Source: Pseudoalteromonas lipolytica (GTDB lineage Bacteria > Pseudomonadota > Gammaproteobacteria > Enterobacterales > Alteromonadaceae). From it: 64,000 bases of DNA. The DNA lies in assembly GCF_900116435.1 (NCBI RefSeq), contig NZ_FPAZ01000011.1, positions 105,645 to 169,644 on the forward strand, in the 5' to 3' direction. Position 1 is the stretch's first letter, and every line of letters starts with the position of its first letter. Under the pieces are notes generated by a model. It worked only from the letters and a program-made list of their open reading frames with translations, was not told the DNA's origin and ran no database searches. Shown here piece after piece: positions 1 through 7,899 of the stretch. The translations under genes were made by a program, and so were the position numbers.

Positions 1-2
1 AT

Positions 3-584
3 GTATTTTTGTTTGATAAGAAGATTCAAAATCAATCTCATGGGAGCCATTCTAAAGAGTATGTATTTGCTTTAGATGGTTTGAAAATGACCAGTGATGG
101 CAAAATGGAGGTCTCAGGGGGCGATGTCATCTTATTGATAGATGGTGATTTTTCAATGGGGGGTGATACCACCCTGACGATCAAAAAAGACAGCAGTCTT
201 ACCGTATTAATAACGGGAAAAGTTAATATTGGTGCCGGTGCTAAAGTGATCACTGAACAAGAAGGATTAACGACCAGTGGGCATCCATCGCTGTCGTTTT
301 ACTCGTCATTTAACGGTGTGAATGGTGTGCAATTTAGTGGCGCTGCAAACTTGTATGCCGCAATTTATGCGCCGCTTACCACGGTAAAATTGTCGGGAAG
401 TGGCGAGCTATTTGGCAGTGTTCGTGGTGCGGTGATCACTTCAACAGGCGGCAGTGGGGCGCACTATGATGCGGGTCTACTTAAAGTACAAAATGGGGGG
501 AAACCGTCAACCCCTGCACGGATTGTGTTTTTAGGCTGGAGCTACAAAACACCGCCACAGAGTGAACCGAGCCCCGCACAATAA
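3..584 (+). CDS. C-terminal part of a DUF7305/PilX-like surface protein (5' end outside window)
   Basis: The frame is open to the left window edge, so only the C-terminal ~194 residues are seen; a TTG at 9 is not convincing as a true start. The visible part is glycine/serine-rich and beta-strand-like, with a series such as AAIYAPLTTVKLSGSGELFG followed by GAVITSTGGSGAHYD. That pattern resembles the DUF7305 beta-helical domain found at the C-termini of PilX-like and secreted proteins in Alteromonadales. No catalytic motif is visible. The protein probably acts at the cell surface or in the pseudopilus system, but this is inferred from family resemblance only. The next gene begins 125 bp downstream on the same strand and appears to have its own promoter region. 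Confidence 0.6.
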   Translation, partial: VFLFDKKIQNQSHGSHSKEYVFALDGLKMTSDGKMEVSGGDVILLIDGDFSMGGDTTLTIKKDSSLTVLITGKVNIGAGAKVITEQEGLTTSGHPSLSFYSSFNGVNGVQFSGAANLYAAIYAPLTTVKLSGSGELFGSVRGAVITSTGGSGAHYDAGLLKVQNGGKPSTPARIVFLGWSYKTPPQSEPSPAQ

Positions 585-698
585 TGACCTAATTCGAGCA
601 AGGTGATACTTGCTCAAAAAAATATTTAGTTTCATTTAAACCTTTTGAATCCCTCCTTACGTCTAATACACTAAATTCACAACAATAATCATAAAGGA

Positions 699-715
699 CA
701 ACATCCAGGATGTTG
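699..715. promoter_or_regulatory. 17-bp perfect odd palindrome spanning the sigma-factor start codon
   Basis: CAACATCC-A-GGATGTTG is perfectly self-complementary around base 707 and includes the ATG at 710. It could be an operator or a translational hairpin limiting ribosome access to the ECF sigma start. Its function is inference; only the symmetry is seen. Confidence 0.35.
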
Positions 716-1261
716 ATAGATGCAGAGCAAGCGTTTGCACAGCAAAGTGAGCACACCTTGATTGAGCGCGTAAAAAGCGGCGATCAAGTTGCCTATGCAG
801 CACTTTATGAGTTGCATGTGAAACGTGTTTACAGCCTTTGTTTACGACTTATTGCAGATAAAGAGCACGCCGAAGATGCAACACAAGAAGTGTTTGTACA
901 GTTGTGGCACAAAATCGCCAATTTTGATGGGCGCTCACAGTTTACGACCTGGTTACACAGCGTGACGAGTAATATTGCGATTAGCTATATTCGTAAACAT
1001 AAAAACTGGTTACAGAAAGTCGTGAGCTTTGAGCAAAGTGGCATGGATGAACAAAGTGCAGCGGACTGTCAGGGTTTAAATGGCCTTGATAAATTAGTAC
1101 TCAGATTGCCCGAACGAGCGCGTATGGTGTTTGTACTCCATGCAATTGAAGGCTATCGCCATGAAGAAATAGCCAGCATGCTTGATATGGCCGTTGGTTC
1201 AAGTAAATCGCAGTTTCACCGTGCAAGGCAGTTATTAAAAGAGTGGTATGAAAATGAGTAA
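710..1261 (+). CDS. ECF-type RNA polymerase sigma factor (sigma-70 family)
   Basis: The 183-residue protein has the standard two-domain ECF layout. A sigma-2 region lies at about residues 20-90, with the AEDATQEVFVQLW helix that contacts core polymerase and the -10 element. A sigma-4 helix-turn-helix lies at about 125-178, with EEIASMLDMAVGSSKSQFHRA reading into the -35. There is no sigma-3, and length is normal for the family. The ATG at 710 follows an AAAGGA about 11 bases upstream. The gene overlaps the next one, whose product looks like a membrane anti-sigma factor, so the two should be translationally coupled. The DUF4097 gene downstream is probably the third member of the operon. The regulon cannot be told from the window, but envelope stress is plausible. 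Confidence 0.9.
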   Translation: MLIDAEQAFAQQSEHTLIERVKSGDQVAYAALYELHVKRVYSLCLRLIADKEHAEDATQEVFVQLWHKIANFDGRSQFTTWLHSVTSNIAISYIRKHKNWLQKVVSFEQSGMDEQSAADCQGLNGLDKLVLRLPERARMVFVLHAIEGYRHEEIASMLDMAVGSSKSQFHRARQLLKEWYENE

Positions 1262-1736
1262 GCCAGATTTTGAACAGTTTTTAAATGACTCGCTTAATCA
1301 ACCTAAGCAAGATATCGGCCCAGATAAAAACTTATGGCCGGGTATTGAGCGTGCAATTGCTCACCCTACAGAGCAACAAGCTGAACAGTCACGTTTTACG
1401 TGGAATAAGCTTGCAGCCGTTGCTGCATGCTGTGTTGCGGCACTGCTTAGCGTGCAATTGTTTGTTGCTCAGACCGAGCCGAATACGATGATAGCCATGA
1501 GTGATTATTTTACGAAGCAAAAACAGGGCTTGTTGGTGCAATATCAGAATCAACCTGCACTTACCGACAATTGGCAGCAGCAGCTTAAAGAATTAGAAGA
1601 AGCAGAGAGTGCCATTAAGCAAGCACTGGAAAATGAACCTGAAAATCCTGCGTTATTACAAATGCTGTCGCAGGTTTATCAGCAACAACTTGATTTAATT
1701 AATAAGGTGCATGCACCTAAGTGGCAAACGATTTAG
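1254..1736 (+). CDS. putative membrane-anchored anti-sigma factor
   Basis: This is a 160-residue protein with one hydrophobic segment at about residues 53-71 (LAAVAACCVAALLSVQLF). A soluble N-terminal part faces the cytoplasm, followed by a Gln/Glu-rich predicted helical C-terminus that would lie in the periplasm. Its position directly behind and overlapping the ECF sigma gene is the main reason for the call. No clear zinc-finger (HxxxCxxC) anti-sigma motif is visible, so it is not a classic ZAS protein. Start choice: ATG 1254 sits 7 bases from GAGTGG, whereas ATG 1248 is too close to it. The tryptophan-containing motif near residue 28 (NLWPGIERAI) recurs, as I recall, in uncharacterised partners of this sigma class. 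Confidence 0.65.
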   Translation: MSKPDFEQFLNDSLNQPKQDIGPDKNLWPGIERAIAHPTEQQAEQSRFTWNKLAAVAACCVAALLSVQLFVAQTEPNTMIAMSDYFTKQKQGLLVQYQNQPALTDNWQQQLKELEEAESAIKQALENEPENPALLQMLSQVYQQQLDLINKVHAPKWQTI

Positions 1737-1747
1737 GAGTGATAACC

Positions 1748-2689
1748 ATGAAACTACTCGCATTAACATTAGGATTACTGCCACTGATGGCAATGGCAGG
1801 ACAAACAATCAATGAACAGGTTGATATACCTGCGAATAAGCGCATTTTTATTGAAAACCAACGTGGTGATGTGCGTATTGAAGGGTGGGATAAACCGGTG
1901 TTAAAAATCGAAGGTGAATTAGATAATAAAGCCGAAGGTTATCGTTTAGATGTGGAAGGAAGCCGCGTCGAGTTTATTGTCAAAATGCCACGTAACATAA
2001 GTGGCTGGAACAAAGGCGACGGTTCACGTTTAACGATTTATATGCCAAAAAGCAGTGAGCTCGAATTTGCTGGGGTGAATGTGACCGTCAGTGCCAAAGA
2101 GCTGGCAGCAGGCGCCGACATTGATACTGTGAACGGTGATATAACGGTGCAGGATATTAGCGGTAACATGAGTTTTGAAACGGTAAATGGTGATGTCAAT
2201 GCGATTGACCTAAACGGTGATATTCGTTTTGAAACGGTGAATGGTGAAATTAATGATAAAAAATCACAAGGTACGCTGCGTTTTACAGCAGTAAATGGCG
2301 ATATCAAGTCAAAAACCAAAGCCGAAGATGTGCGTCTTGAAAATGTAAACGGTAATATCGACTTTGCATTTGATGCAATTAAAAAACTACGTATCAATAC
2401 GGTAAACGGCGAAGCCGAAGTACATATTAATAAATTACTCACCGGTGCAAATGTGCGCTTTGAATCTGTCAGTGGAGATGCGGAGTTTTACTTCCCGGCT
2501 GATGTATCAGCCCAGTTTGAAATAGAAGCACATACAAACGGCAAAATTGTTAATGAGTTAAGTGATGATAAAGCAATAAAAGCGAAGTATGGACCATCGA
2601 GTGATCTTGAGTTTAGTGTTAATGGCGGGAACGCTGATATTGAAATGGATACCATTAGTGGTCGCATAGAACTGCGCAAACAAAAATAA
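1748..2689 (+). CDS. DUF4097-family beta-repeat exported protein
   Basis: The gene encodes 313 residues with a short signal peptide (MKLLALTLGLLPLMAMAG, cleavage after the Ala residues). A body of repeated (D/E)TVNGD-type units then follows, about 17-20 residues apart. This is the hallmark of DUF4097, predicted to fold as a right-handed beta-solenoid (adhesin-like/bactofilin-like). The start at 1748 is preferred to the upstream in-frame TTG 1721 because TAGGAGTG lies just ahead of it and the signal peptide begins there. It lies 11 bp behind the anti-sigma gene and very likely belongs to the sigma operon. Members of this family often accompany ECF sigma/anti-sigma pairs, but their biochemical role is unknown. 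A strong terminator follows. Confidence 0.8.
   Translation: MKLLALTLGLLPLMAMAGQTINEQVDIPANKRIFIENQRGDVRIEGWDKPVLKIEGELDNKAEGYRLDVEGSRVEFIVKMPRNISGWNKGDGSRLTIYMPKSSELEFAGVNVTVSAKELAAGADIDTVNGDITVQDISGNMSFETVNGDVNAIDLNGDIRFETVNGEINDKKSQGTLRFTAVNGDIKSKTKAEDVRLENVNGNIDFAFDAIKKLRINTVNGEAEVHINKLLTGANVRFESVSGDAEFYFPADVSAQFEIEAHTNGKIVNELSDDKAIKAKYGPSSDLEFSVNGGNADIEMDTISGRIELRKQK
2123..2480 (+). repeat. Seven imperfect coding repeats, period about 45-65 bp
   Basis: Within the DUF4097 gene a unit encoding xTVNGDI recurs seven times (DTVNGDI, ETVNGDV, ETVNGEI, TAVNGDI, ENVNGNI, NTVNGEA, ESVSGDA). The DNA is only partly conserved between copies, so selection appears to act on the protein turn rather than on recent duplication. 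Confidence 0.8.
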
Positions 2690-2762
2690 TCACTAAGGTG
2701 AGCGTCATTAATCTAAGCACTGAGTAATATGTCTAGTTACCAAGGTTTAGCTTAATTACAAT

Positions 2763-2788
2763 AAAGCGGGAAGATTTCCCGCTTTTCT
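2763..2788 (+). terminator. Rho-independent terminator of the sigma/DUF4097 operon
   Basis: AAAGCGGGAA-gat-TTCCCGCTTTT makes a 10-bp stem with a 3-base loop and a T-rich tail, placed between the DUF4097 gene and dnaB. Confidence 0.85.
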
Positions 2789-2848
2789 ATTTGCACAGCC
2801 TTTGCAAGTCGATAGAATAGAGCCATTCAATTTAAGTTTTGTGAAGAT

Positions 2849-4228
2849 ATGGCTAAACCAGATAAGCAAGTCGATACGTTAAAAGTTCCTCCCCATTCAA
2901 TTGAAGCTGAGCAATCTGTTTTAGGTGGTTTAATGCTTGATAATCAAGCGTTTGACCGTGTTGCTGAGTTGGTTGTCTCGCAGGATTTTTATACCCGCAC
3001 ACATAAGTTGATTTTTGAAGCGATGGTGAGTCTTGCAGAAGCAGGCGACCCGATTGATTTGATCACCATTTCTGAAAGCTTAGAAAAAAATAATCAGCTG
3101 AGCAATGTGGGTGGCTTTGCTTACCTTGCTGAAATCGCAAAAAATACTCCCAGTGCTGCCAACATCGACGCATACGCAAATATCGTTCGTGAACGTGCTG
3201 TTATTCGTGAAATGATTGGTGTTGCAAACGAAATCGCCGAAGCGGGCTTTAGTCCAGAAGGACGCACAAGCCATGATTTGCTCGATTTTGCAGAAAGTAA
3301 AGTATTCAAAATTGCCGAGCAACGTACTAAAAGTACCGAAGGTCCACAAAGCTTACACAGCATTCTAGAAAAAACGGTTGATAAGATTGAAGAGTTATAT
3401 CAATCGCCACAAGATGGTGTAACGGGTGTAAGTACAGGGTATGCCGATCTAGATAAAATGACCGCGGGTATGCAGCCTTCAGATCTGATTATTGTTGCTG
3501 CACGTCCATCAATGGGTAAAACCACGTTTGCGATGAACTTAGCTGAACATGCGGCAATGACGCAAGACAAACCCGTGCTGATCTACTCACTAGAGATGCC
3601 GTCAGAACAAATTATGATGAGGATGCTTGCCTCACTCGGTCGTATTAACCAAACGAAAGTACGTACAGGCCAATTAGATGATGATGATTGGGCTCGCCTC
3701 TCTTCAACCATGGGCTTATTGATGGAAAAAGGGAAGATGTATGTTGACGATGCATCGGGCCTTACACCGACCGATGTACGTTCGCGTGCACGTCGTATCG
3801 CACGCGATCATGGCGGTATTAGTATGATCATGGTCGACTACTTGCAGCTAATGCGCGTTCCGAGCTTATCTGATAACCGTACCTTAGAGATTGCCGAAAT
3901 CTCGCGTTCATTAAAAGCCCTTGCCAAAGAGCTACAATGCCCTGTAATTGCCCTGTCGCAGCTTAACCGTACGCTAGAGCAACGTGCTGATAAACGCCCA
4001 ATCAACTCTGACTTACGTGAATCAGGCTCAATCGAGCAGGATGCCGACTTAATCATGTTTATTTATCGTGATGAAGTGTATAACGAAGACAGTGCCGAGA
4101 AAGGGGTCGCTGAAATCATAATCGGTAAGCAACGTAATGGTCCTATCGGTAAAGTGCGTCTTACGTTCCAAGGTCAATTCTCACGTTTTGATAACTACGC
4201 GGGCCCAGCTATGGATGACGAATATTAA
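2849..4228 (+). CDS. dnaB: Replicative DNA helicase DnaB
   Basis: The 459-residue product matches the length of the hexameric 5'-3' replicative helicase that unwinds DNA at the fork and binds primase. The N-terminal DnaB domain (PPHSIEAEQSVLGGLMLD) covers about residues 15-115. The RecA-like ATPase follows with Walker A ARPSMGKTT near residue 217, Walker B IIVDYLQLM, and the RESGSIEQDADLI motif near the C-terminus. There is no sign of an intein. Its stop codon overlaps the alr start in TAATG, so dnaB and alr are co-translated, as in many gammaproteobacteria. The upstream ribosomal-protein neighbours (rpsF-rpsR-rplI) often found with dnaB are absent here. Confidence 0.98.
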   Translation: MAKPDKQVDTLKVPPHSIEAEQSVLGGLMLDNQAFDRVAELVVSQDFYTRTHKLIFEAMVSLAEAGDPIDLITISESLEKNNQLSNVGGFAYLAEIAKNTPSAANIDAYANIVRERAVIREMIGVANEIAEAGFSPEGRTSHDLLDFAESKVFKIAEQRTKSTEGPQSLHSILEKTVDKIEELYQSPQDGVTGVSTGYADLDKMTAGMQPSDLIIVAARPSMGKTTFAMNLAEHAAMTQDKPVLIYSLEMPSEQIMMRMLASLGRINQTKVRTGQLDDDDWARLSSTMGLLMEKGKMYVDDASGLTPTDVRSRARRIARDHGGISMIMVDYLQLMRVPSLSDNRTLEIAEISRSLKALAKELQCPVIALSQLNRTLEQRADKRPINSDLRESGSIEQDADLIMFIYRDEVYNEDSAEKGVAEIIIGKQRNGPIGKVRLTFQGQFSRFDNYAGPAMDDEY

Positions 4229-5307
4229 TGCGCTTAGCCATCGCCGAAATTAATCTAAAAGCACTGGCTAATAACTTAGCGCAAGTGAAGCACTTTGCGC
4301 CCAATTGCAAGGTGATGGCGGTGTTAAAGGCCAATGCATATGGCCACGGTTTGGTTAAAATTGCCCAGCACCTAAGTGCCGCTGATGCATTTGCAGTGGC
4401 ACGTATTGATGAAGCATTAGCGCTGCGGGCGGGAGGTTTAACAAAACCAATCGTTTTACTTGAAGGCTTTTTTCATCAAGACGATTTACCTATTTTGCTC
4501 GCGAATAACTTTCAGACCATTATTCATGATGAAAATCAGTTGGCTGCACTTGAAAGTGCCACGTTGGATGCACCGATAGCATGTTGGTTAAAAATTAATA
4601 CAGGGATGCACCGTTTAGGGATTGCACCATCACAATTTGAATCGTTTTATCATCGTTTAAAAGCAAGTGACAATGCACGTGATGATATTAAATTAATGAC
4701 GCATTTTTCGTGTGCTGATGATGTAAACGATGAGAAAACCACCCAGCAAATAGCGTTATTTGATTCATTAACGGATGGCAAAGCTCAGCAGCACTGTTTA
4801 GCAAACTCAGCGGGTATTTTAGCATGGCCGCATGGGCATGGTGATTGGGTTCGCCCAGGGTTAATGCTTTATGGTGTCTCGCCGATGCTAAATGGCGTGG
4901 GTAAAGAACACGGTTTAGCGCCAGTGATGCGTTTAACAACACGCGTCATTGCGATTCGCGATGTTGATGCGCATCAGTGTGTTGGTTACGGAGGCCGTTG
5001 GTGCAGTGATAAGCCAACCAAGCTTGCGGTTGTCGCGATGGGATATGGTGATGGCTATCCTCGCCATGCACGACAAGGCACACCGGTGATCATTAAATCA
5101 CAACGCTATGGTATTGTCGGCACCGTCGCGATGGATATGATAACAGTTGATATTGGCGATAATGGCGACAATATTCAAGTGGGTGACGAAGTAATCATGT
5201 GGGGCCCAGAGCTGCCTGTCGAAGAAATAGCGCAGTGTGCTAGTACCATACCTTACGAGCTACTGTGTAATATTACTCCGCGAGTCAGCTATGAGTATCA
5301 AGAGTAA
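4228..5307 (+). CDS. alr: Alanine racemase
   Basis: A PLP-dependent enzyme interconverting L- and D-alanine for peptidoglycan. The PLP lysine is K34 in VLKANAYGHG; the C-terminal beta-domain contains GYGDGYPR and the substrate-proximal GTVAMDMITVD. At 359 residues it has the usual length of the biosynthetic Alr. No signal peptide is seen, so it is cytoplasmic and not a broad-spectrum periplasmic racemase. The ATG overlaps the dnaB stop by one base. The gene faces a small DUF2960 gene, and a hairpin covering both stop codons separates them. Confidence 0.97.
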   Translation: MRLAIAEINLKALANNLAQVKHFAPNCKVMAVLKANAYGHGLVKIAQHLSAADAFAVARIDEALALRAGGLTKPIVLLEGFFHQDDLPILLANNFQTIIHDENQLAALESATLDAPIACWLKINTGMHRLGIAPSQFESFYHRLKASDNARDDIKLMTHFSCADDVNDEKTTQQIALFDSLTDGKAQQHCLANSAGILAWPHGHGDWVRPGLMLYGVSPMLNGVGKEHGLAPVMRLTTRVIAIRDVDAHQCVGYGGRWCSDKPTKLAVVAMGYGDGYPRHARQGTPVIIKSQRYGIVGTVAMDMITVDIGDNGDNIQVGDEVIMWGPELPVEEIAQCASTIPYELLCNITPRVSYEYQE

Positions 5308-5326
5308 CGAAGCACGTTACTCTTTA
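5300..5326. terminator. Bidirectional hairpin covering the alr and DUF2960 stop codons
   Basis: AAGAGTAACG-aagca-CGTTACTCTT forms a 10-bp stem between the convergent genes, with short T/A runs on either side. The tails are weak, so it may terminate only partly. Confidence 0.6.
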
Positions 5327-5556
5327 ATAAAATAGATGTCGCTAAAGCCCATTTTTGCAAACTCTTGATCACGAAAATTACGCACTGCCGCAGAGCCTTT
5401 TGAGGTCATTTCTATTTGTTGTTCCATCTTTAAATAATTGCTTAAGTCAATTCCCTCAGCTGCCGCAATGGCGTGGTACATGTCGCGGTACTTGTCTTTA
5501 GAAAAGTTGATTTCGCGAGGTTGGTTTTTAAATGTGTATGTAATGCGGCGTGCCAT
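5317..5556 (-). CDS. DUF2960-family small cytoplasmic protein
   Basis: This 79-residue basic/acidic protein starts MARRITYTFK and contains KDKYRDMYHAIAAAEGIDLS, a pattern I associate with the DUF2960 family of Vibrio and Shewanella. There is no signal peptide, membrane segment or metal motif. A strong GAGGAGT precedes the ATG. It is a monocistronic unit convergent with alr. No function is known to me. The family name is from memory and should be confirmed by a profile search. Confidence 0.65.
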   Translation of the reverse strand: MARRITYTFKNQPREINFSKDKYRDMYHAIAAAEGIDLSNYLKMEQQIEMTSKGSAAVRNFRDQEFAKMGFSDIYFIKE

Positions 5557-5670
5557 AATGACTCCTCTTAATTTATAGGGCTGATTTTACACTAAATACG
5601 AGCCTTAGCCATGACTTGTCGCTATAAGCGGGTTACAATGCGACACTGTTAAAAAACTCGGTAGCTTAAA

Positions 5671-5928
5671 ATGAAACTTTCTGTAGAGATTAGTAAATAC
5701 CCACTTCATCAAGATTACATTCCATTTATTAAAGGCTTTATTGACCGCGTAAACAGCTATGATGGCCTTAAAGTGATTACTAATACGCTATCTACACAGA
5801 TTTTTGGTGATTACGACTTAGTCATGTCTGTACTTAACACTGAAATTAAGCGCTCTTATGAAGAGTTTGGTAAAGCAATTTTTGTTTGTAAATTTTTACA
5901 CGGTGATTTGTCGCCAAGCGATGATTAA
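5671..5928 (+). CDS. YkoF-like thiamine/hydroxymethylpyrimidine-binding domain protein
   Basis: A single-domain protein of 85 residues (MKLSVEISKYPLHQDY, then NTLSTQIFGDYDLVM) that resembles the ferredoxin-fold YkoF/MTH1187 thiamine-binding group. It lacks a signal peptide. It sits 23 bp ahead of a PnuC-family transporter gene and a phosphotransferase gene, so the three look like one operon for uptake and phosphorylation of a thiamine-related compound. The family relation is based on sequence pattern; ligand specificity is inferred from context. No TPP riboswitch is recognisable upstream, so regulation may differ from classical thiamine genes. Confidence 0.65.
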   Translation: MKLSVEISKYPLHQDYIPFIKGFIDRVNSYDGLKVITNTLSTQIFGDYDLVMSVLNTEIKRSYEEFGKAIFVCKFLHGDLSPSDD

Positions 5929-5951
5929 GTAATCGATAACGACGGCGTGAT

Positions 5952-6575
5952 ATGGAATTTTTAACCGAAACTTTCTCTGGCTTTACGGCAATGTCGCACT
6001 GGGAATATATTGCAGTGGCGTTGTCGATGGCGTACTTGTTGCTCGCGATTAAAGAGAGCTTATGGTGTTGGCCTGCCGCGTTTGCAAGCACCTTTATTTA
6101 CACCGTAATGTACTGGAATGGCGCACTATTGATGGAGTCGCTGCTTAACTTATACTACATGTACATGGCTGTGTATGGGTGGGTAATTTGGCGACGAGGT
6201 TTAAACCATAAAGACCGGTTGCCGATTGTTTCGTGGTCATTAAAAAAGCATGTCGTGATCTTATTTACTACCTCATTAGCCTCGGTGGTGATTGGTTTCA
6301 TCATGACCAATTACACGCATGCAGATTTTGCATATTTAGACAGCTTTACCACCTGTTTTGCTGTGGTTACAACCTACCTTGTCGCCAAAAAAGTTCTTGA
6401 AAATTGGCTATACTGGATTGTTATAGATGCGGCTTCCATGTATTTGTACTTTGAAAAAGGGTATTACCCGACCTTGGTGCTGTTTGTGTTTTATACCATT
6501 ATGGCAGCGTGGGGGTTTAAAACCTGGTATGAAGAGTATGAGCAACATCAAGCTAAGCCATTAGCTCAACTTTAA
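5952..6575 (+). CDS. PnuC-family vitamin transporter (probably thiamine, PnuT-like)
   Basis: A 207-residue integral membrane protein with about seven hydrophobic helices. It has the PnuC-family signatures WCWPAAFASTFIY early and ENWLYWIVIDAASMYLYF late, the latter being the W-rich substrate-binding helix. PnuC proteins move vitamins by facilitated diffusion coupled to intracellular phosphorylation. Nicotinamide riboside, thiamine and riboflavin versions exist. The neighbouring YkoF-like protein and kinase-like gene favour thiamine, as reported for pnuT loci in Alteromonadales, but that choice is contextual. The stop codon is directly followed by the ATG of the next gene. Confidence 0.8.
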   Translation: MEFLTETFSGFTAMSHWEYIAVALSMAYLLLAIKESLWCWPAAFASTFIYTVMYWNGALLMESLLNLYYMYMAVYGWVIWRRGLNHKDRLPIVSWSLKKHVVILFTTSLASVVIGFIMTNYTHADFAYLDSFTTCFAVVTTYLVAKKVLENWLYWIVIDAASMYLYFEKGYYPTLVLFVFYTIMAAWGFKTWYEEYEQHQAKPLAQL

Positions 6576-7382
6576 ATGAAAACAGAACAACAAATAAACG
6601 CGCTATTTTCGCGTTTTGATCCCGCGTTAACGATTACGTCAATCAGTCCATTGGTTGAAGGGTTAAGTAACGATAATTACTTAGTAAAAACAGCGACCAA
6701 TAGCTATTTGGTAAAACATTATCGCGACCATTGGCCTGCACTAGGCTTGGCTGCTCAAACACATTTTGCTAAACAAAGTTGCTGCCCAGCGCCTCTTTGG
6801 CTAGAACAAGCCACAGACACGGCTATTTTCGATTATGTTGAAGGTCGTATTGCCAGCGGCGACTTTTGTGACAGTTTACTGCCAGATTTAGTCAATCTGC
6901 ACCTGTATCCCTTGCTCACAGAGCCAATGGACATCGCTTATGAAATTAATTGTTATCAACACACCACTCGCTACCAACAGCATCTTACATTAATAGAAGA
7001 GTCACTCGCTTATATTGCTAATGCACCAAAAGATATGGGCTTTTGCCATAATGATTTGGTTAAAGAAAATATCATTGTGAATAATAGCGGTATGTTTTTA
7101 ATCGACTTCGAATATGCCAAAAGTAATGATGTTTATTTTGACTTGGCAGCCTTAGTGGTCAGTTTTCAGCTGAATACTGAACAACAGCAAGCTTTGCTTG
7201 AACAATACCGAACACTTATATCAGCCCACCACGAATTTACCCTTTCGCTCAACAAGCTGGCGGCATTTCAGGGGCTATTTTTATTATTGTGTATTTGTTG
7301 GTACGAGCAACGAGGGGCAATGGATAAAGTGGCGCCACTGCTTGTGCAGCTTCACCACTTCATTAAACAGCAAAAACGCTAA
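6576..7382 (+). CDS. Aminoglycoside-phosphotransferase-fold kinase, probable thiamine kinase
   Basis: 268 residues with the APH/choline-kinase fold. The Brenner-type catalytic motif CHNDLVKENII is near residue 165 and the Mg-binding LIDFEYA about 15 residues later. The N-lobe has an ATP-binding lysine in YLVKHYRD. The gene begins on the base after the transporter stop, which implies tight coupling. A transporter that works by facilitated diffusion needs a kinase to trap its substrate, and ThiK in E. coli belongs to this fold, so thiamine kinase is the preferred reading. Choline or ethanolamine kinase is the main alternative. The 3' end overlaps the stop of the convergent HTH gene by four bases. 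Confidence 0.7.
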   Translation: MKTEQQINALFSRFDPALTITSISPLVEGLSNDNYLVKTATNSYLVKHYRDHWPALGLAAQTHFAKQSCCPAPLWLEQATDTAIFDYVEGRIASGDFCDSLLPDLVNLHLYPLLTEPMDIAYEINCYQHTTRYQQHLTLIEESLAYIANAPKDMGFCHNDLVKENIIVNNSGMFLIDFEYAKSNDVYFDLAALVVSFQLNTEQQQALLEQYRTLISAHHEFTLSLNKLAAFQGLFLLLCICWYEQRGAMDKVAPLLVQLHHFIKQQKR

Positions 7383-7561
7383 AGGCCACCAATTCGCTCG
7401 GCAAGCTCTTTGTATTTTTTTACATCATCGTGTTCGAACAAAGGCTCACCTTTGTCATCTTGTGATTTCGAGATCAGTAAATGTTCGCGAGCAAGTCGTT
7501 TCACGCGTTCTACTTTTACACCTAAAAATTCTGCAACTTGCTCTGTTGACATTAAACTCAT
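7379..7561 (-). CDS. Small helix-turn-helix DNA-binding protein (HTH_17/excisionase-like)
   Basis: 60 residues, nearly all helix-turn-helix: MSTEQVAEFLGVKVERVKRL followed by a basic wing and FEHDDVKKYKEL. This resembles the MerR/excisionase winged-helix class. The ATG at 7561 is chosen over the in-frame TTG at 7567 because AAGGTGGG lies 9 bases ahead of it. It is monocistronic and convergent with the kinase gene, overlapping it by four bases. It could be a chromosomal regulator or a relic of a mobile element. A tRNA gene, a common integration site, lies 200 bp away, but no integrase is seen. Confidence 0.65.
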   Translation of the reverse strand: MSLMSTEQVAEFLGVKVERVKRLAREHLLISKSQDDKGEPLFEHDDVKKYKELAERIGGL

Positions 7562-7760
7562 GATCAAATTCCCACCTTGTTATTAATTTTATAAGTATAC
7601 GTTAATACCGTGGTTCTGCCTTAATGTGAAGTGTTTTAATGAAAATTGCTGAATTTATAAGCATGTAAAGTGTTCAATGCTAGCATTTATAGCAAGATGC
7701 CATTATCATTGCCGGGTTGTCATGCTGATATCGCGAGTTGGTACTGACAACGACAAATGT

Positions 7761-7835
7761 GCTCTCGTGGTGAAATGGATATCACGTGGCCCTCCGGAGG
7801 CTGAGTTGCAGGTTCGATCCCTGCCGAGAGCGCCA
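7761..7835 (+). tRNA. tRNA-Arg (anticodon CCG)
   Basis: The cloverleaf folds completely. The acceptor GCTCTCG/CGAGAGC has discriminator G and encoded CCA (7833-7835). The D-arm is GTGA/TCAC and the anticodon stem TGGCC/GGCTG carries loop CTCCGGA (anticodon CCG at 7794-7796). The T-arm is GCAGG-TTCGATC-CCTGC. It decodes CGG. It stands alone between the HTH gene and rof. Confidence 0.97.
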
Positions 7836-7899
7836 TTTGCTCCTTCTTTTGTTATTTTCTACACTGTTTATATCCTTTTTATTTTCATGATTTTAAAAC

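Noticed and set aside
2038..2442. Long antisense frame in the DUF4097 gene
   Set aside because: It mirrors the repeats of the sense gene (SPFTVS units are the reverse reading of TVNGD codons) and has no ribosome site; a shadow.
2123..2480. Possible CRISPR-like spaced repeats
   Set aside because: The units are coding, diverged and lack spacers of unrelated sequence.
5557..5670. TPP riboswitch ahead of the thiamine-like operon
   Set aside because: None of the CTGAGA or ACC-TGA-type core elements is visible.
7379..7835. tRNA-associated genomic island starting at tRNA-Arg
   Set aside because: The small HTH gene is excisionase-like, but no integrase or attachment-site repeat of the tRNA end is seen nearby.
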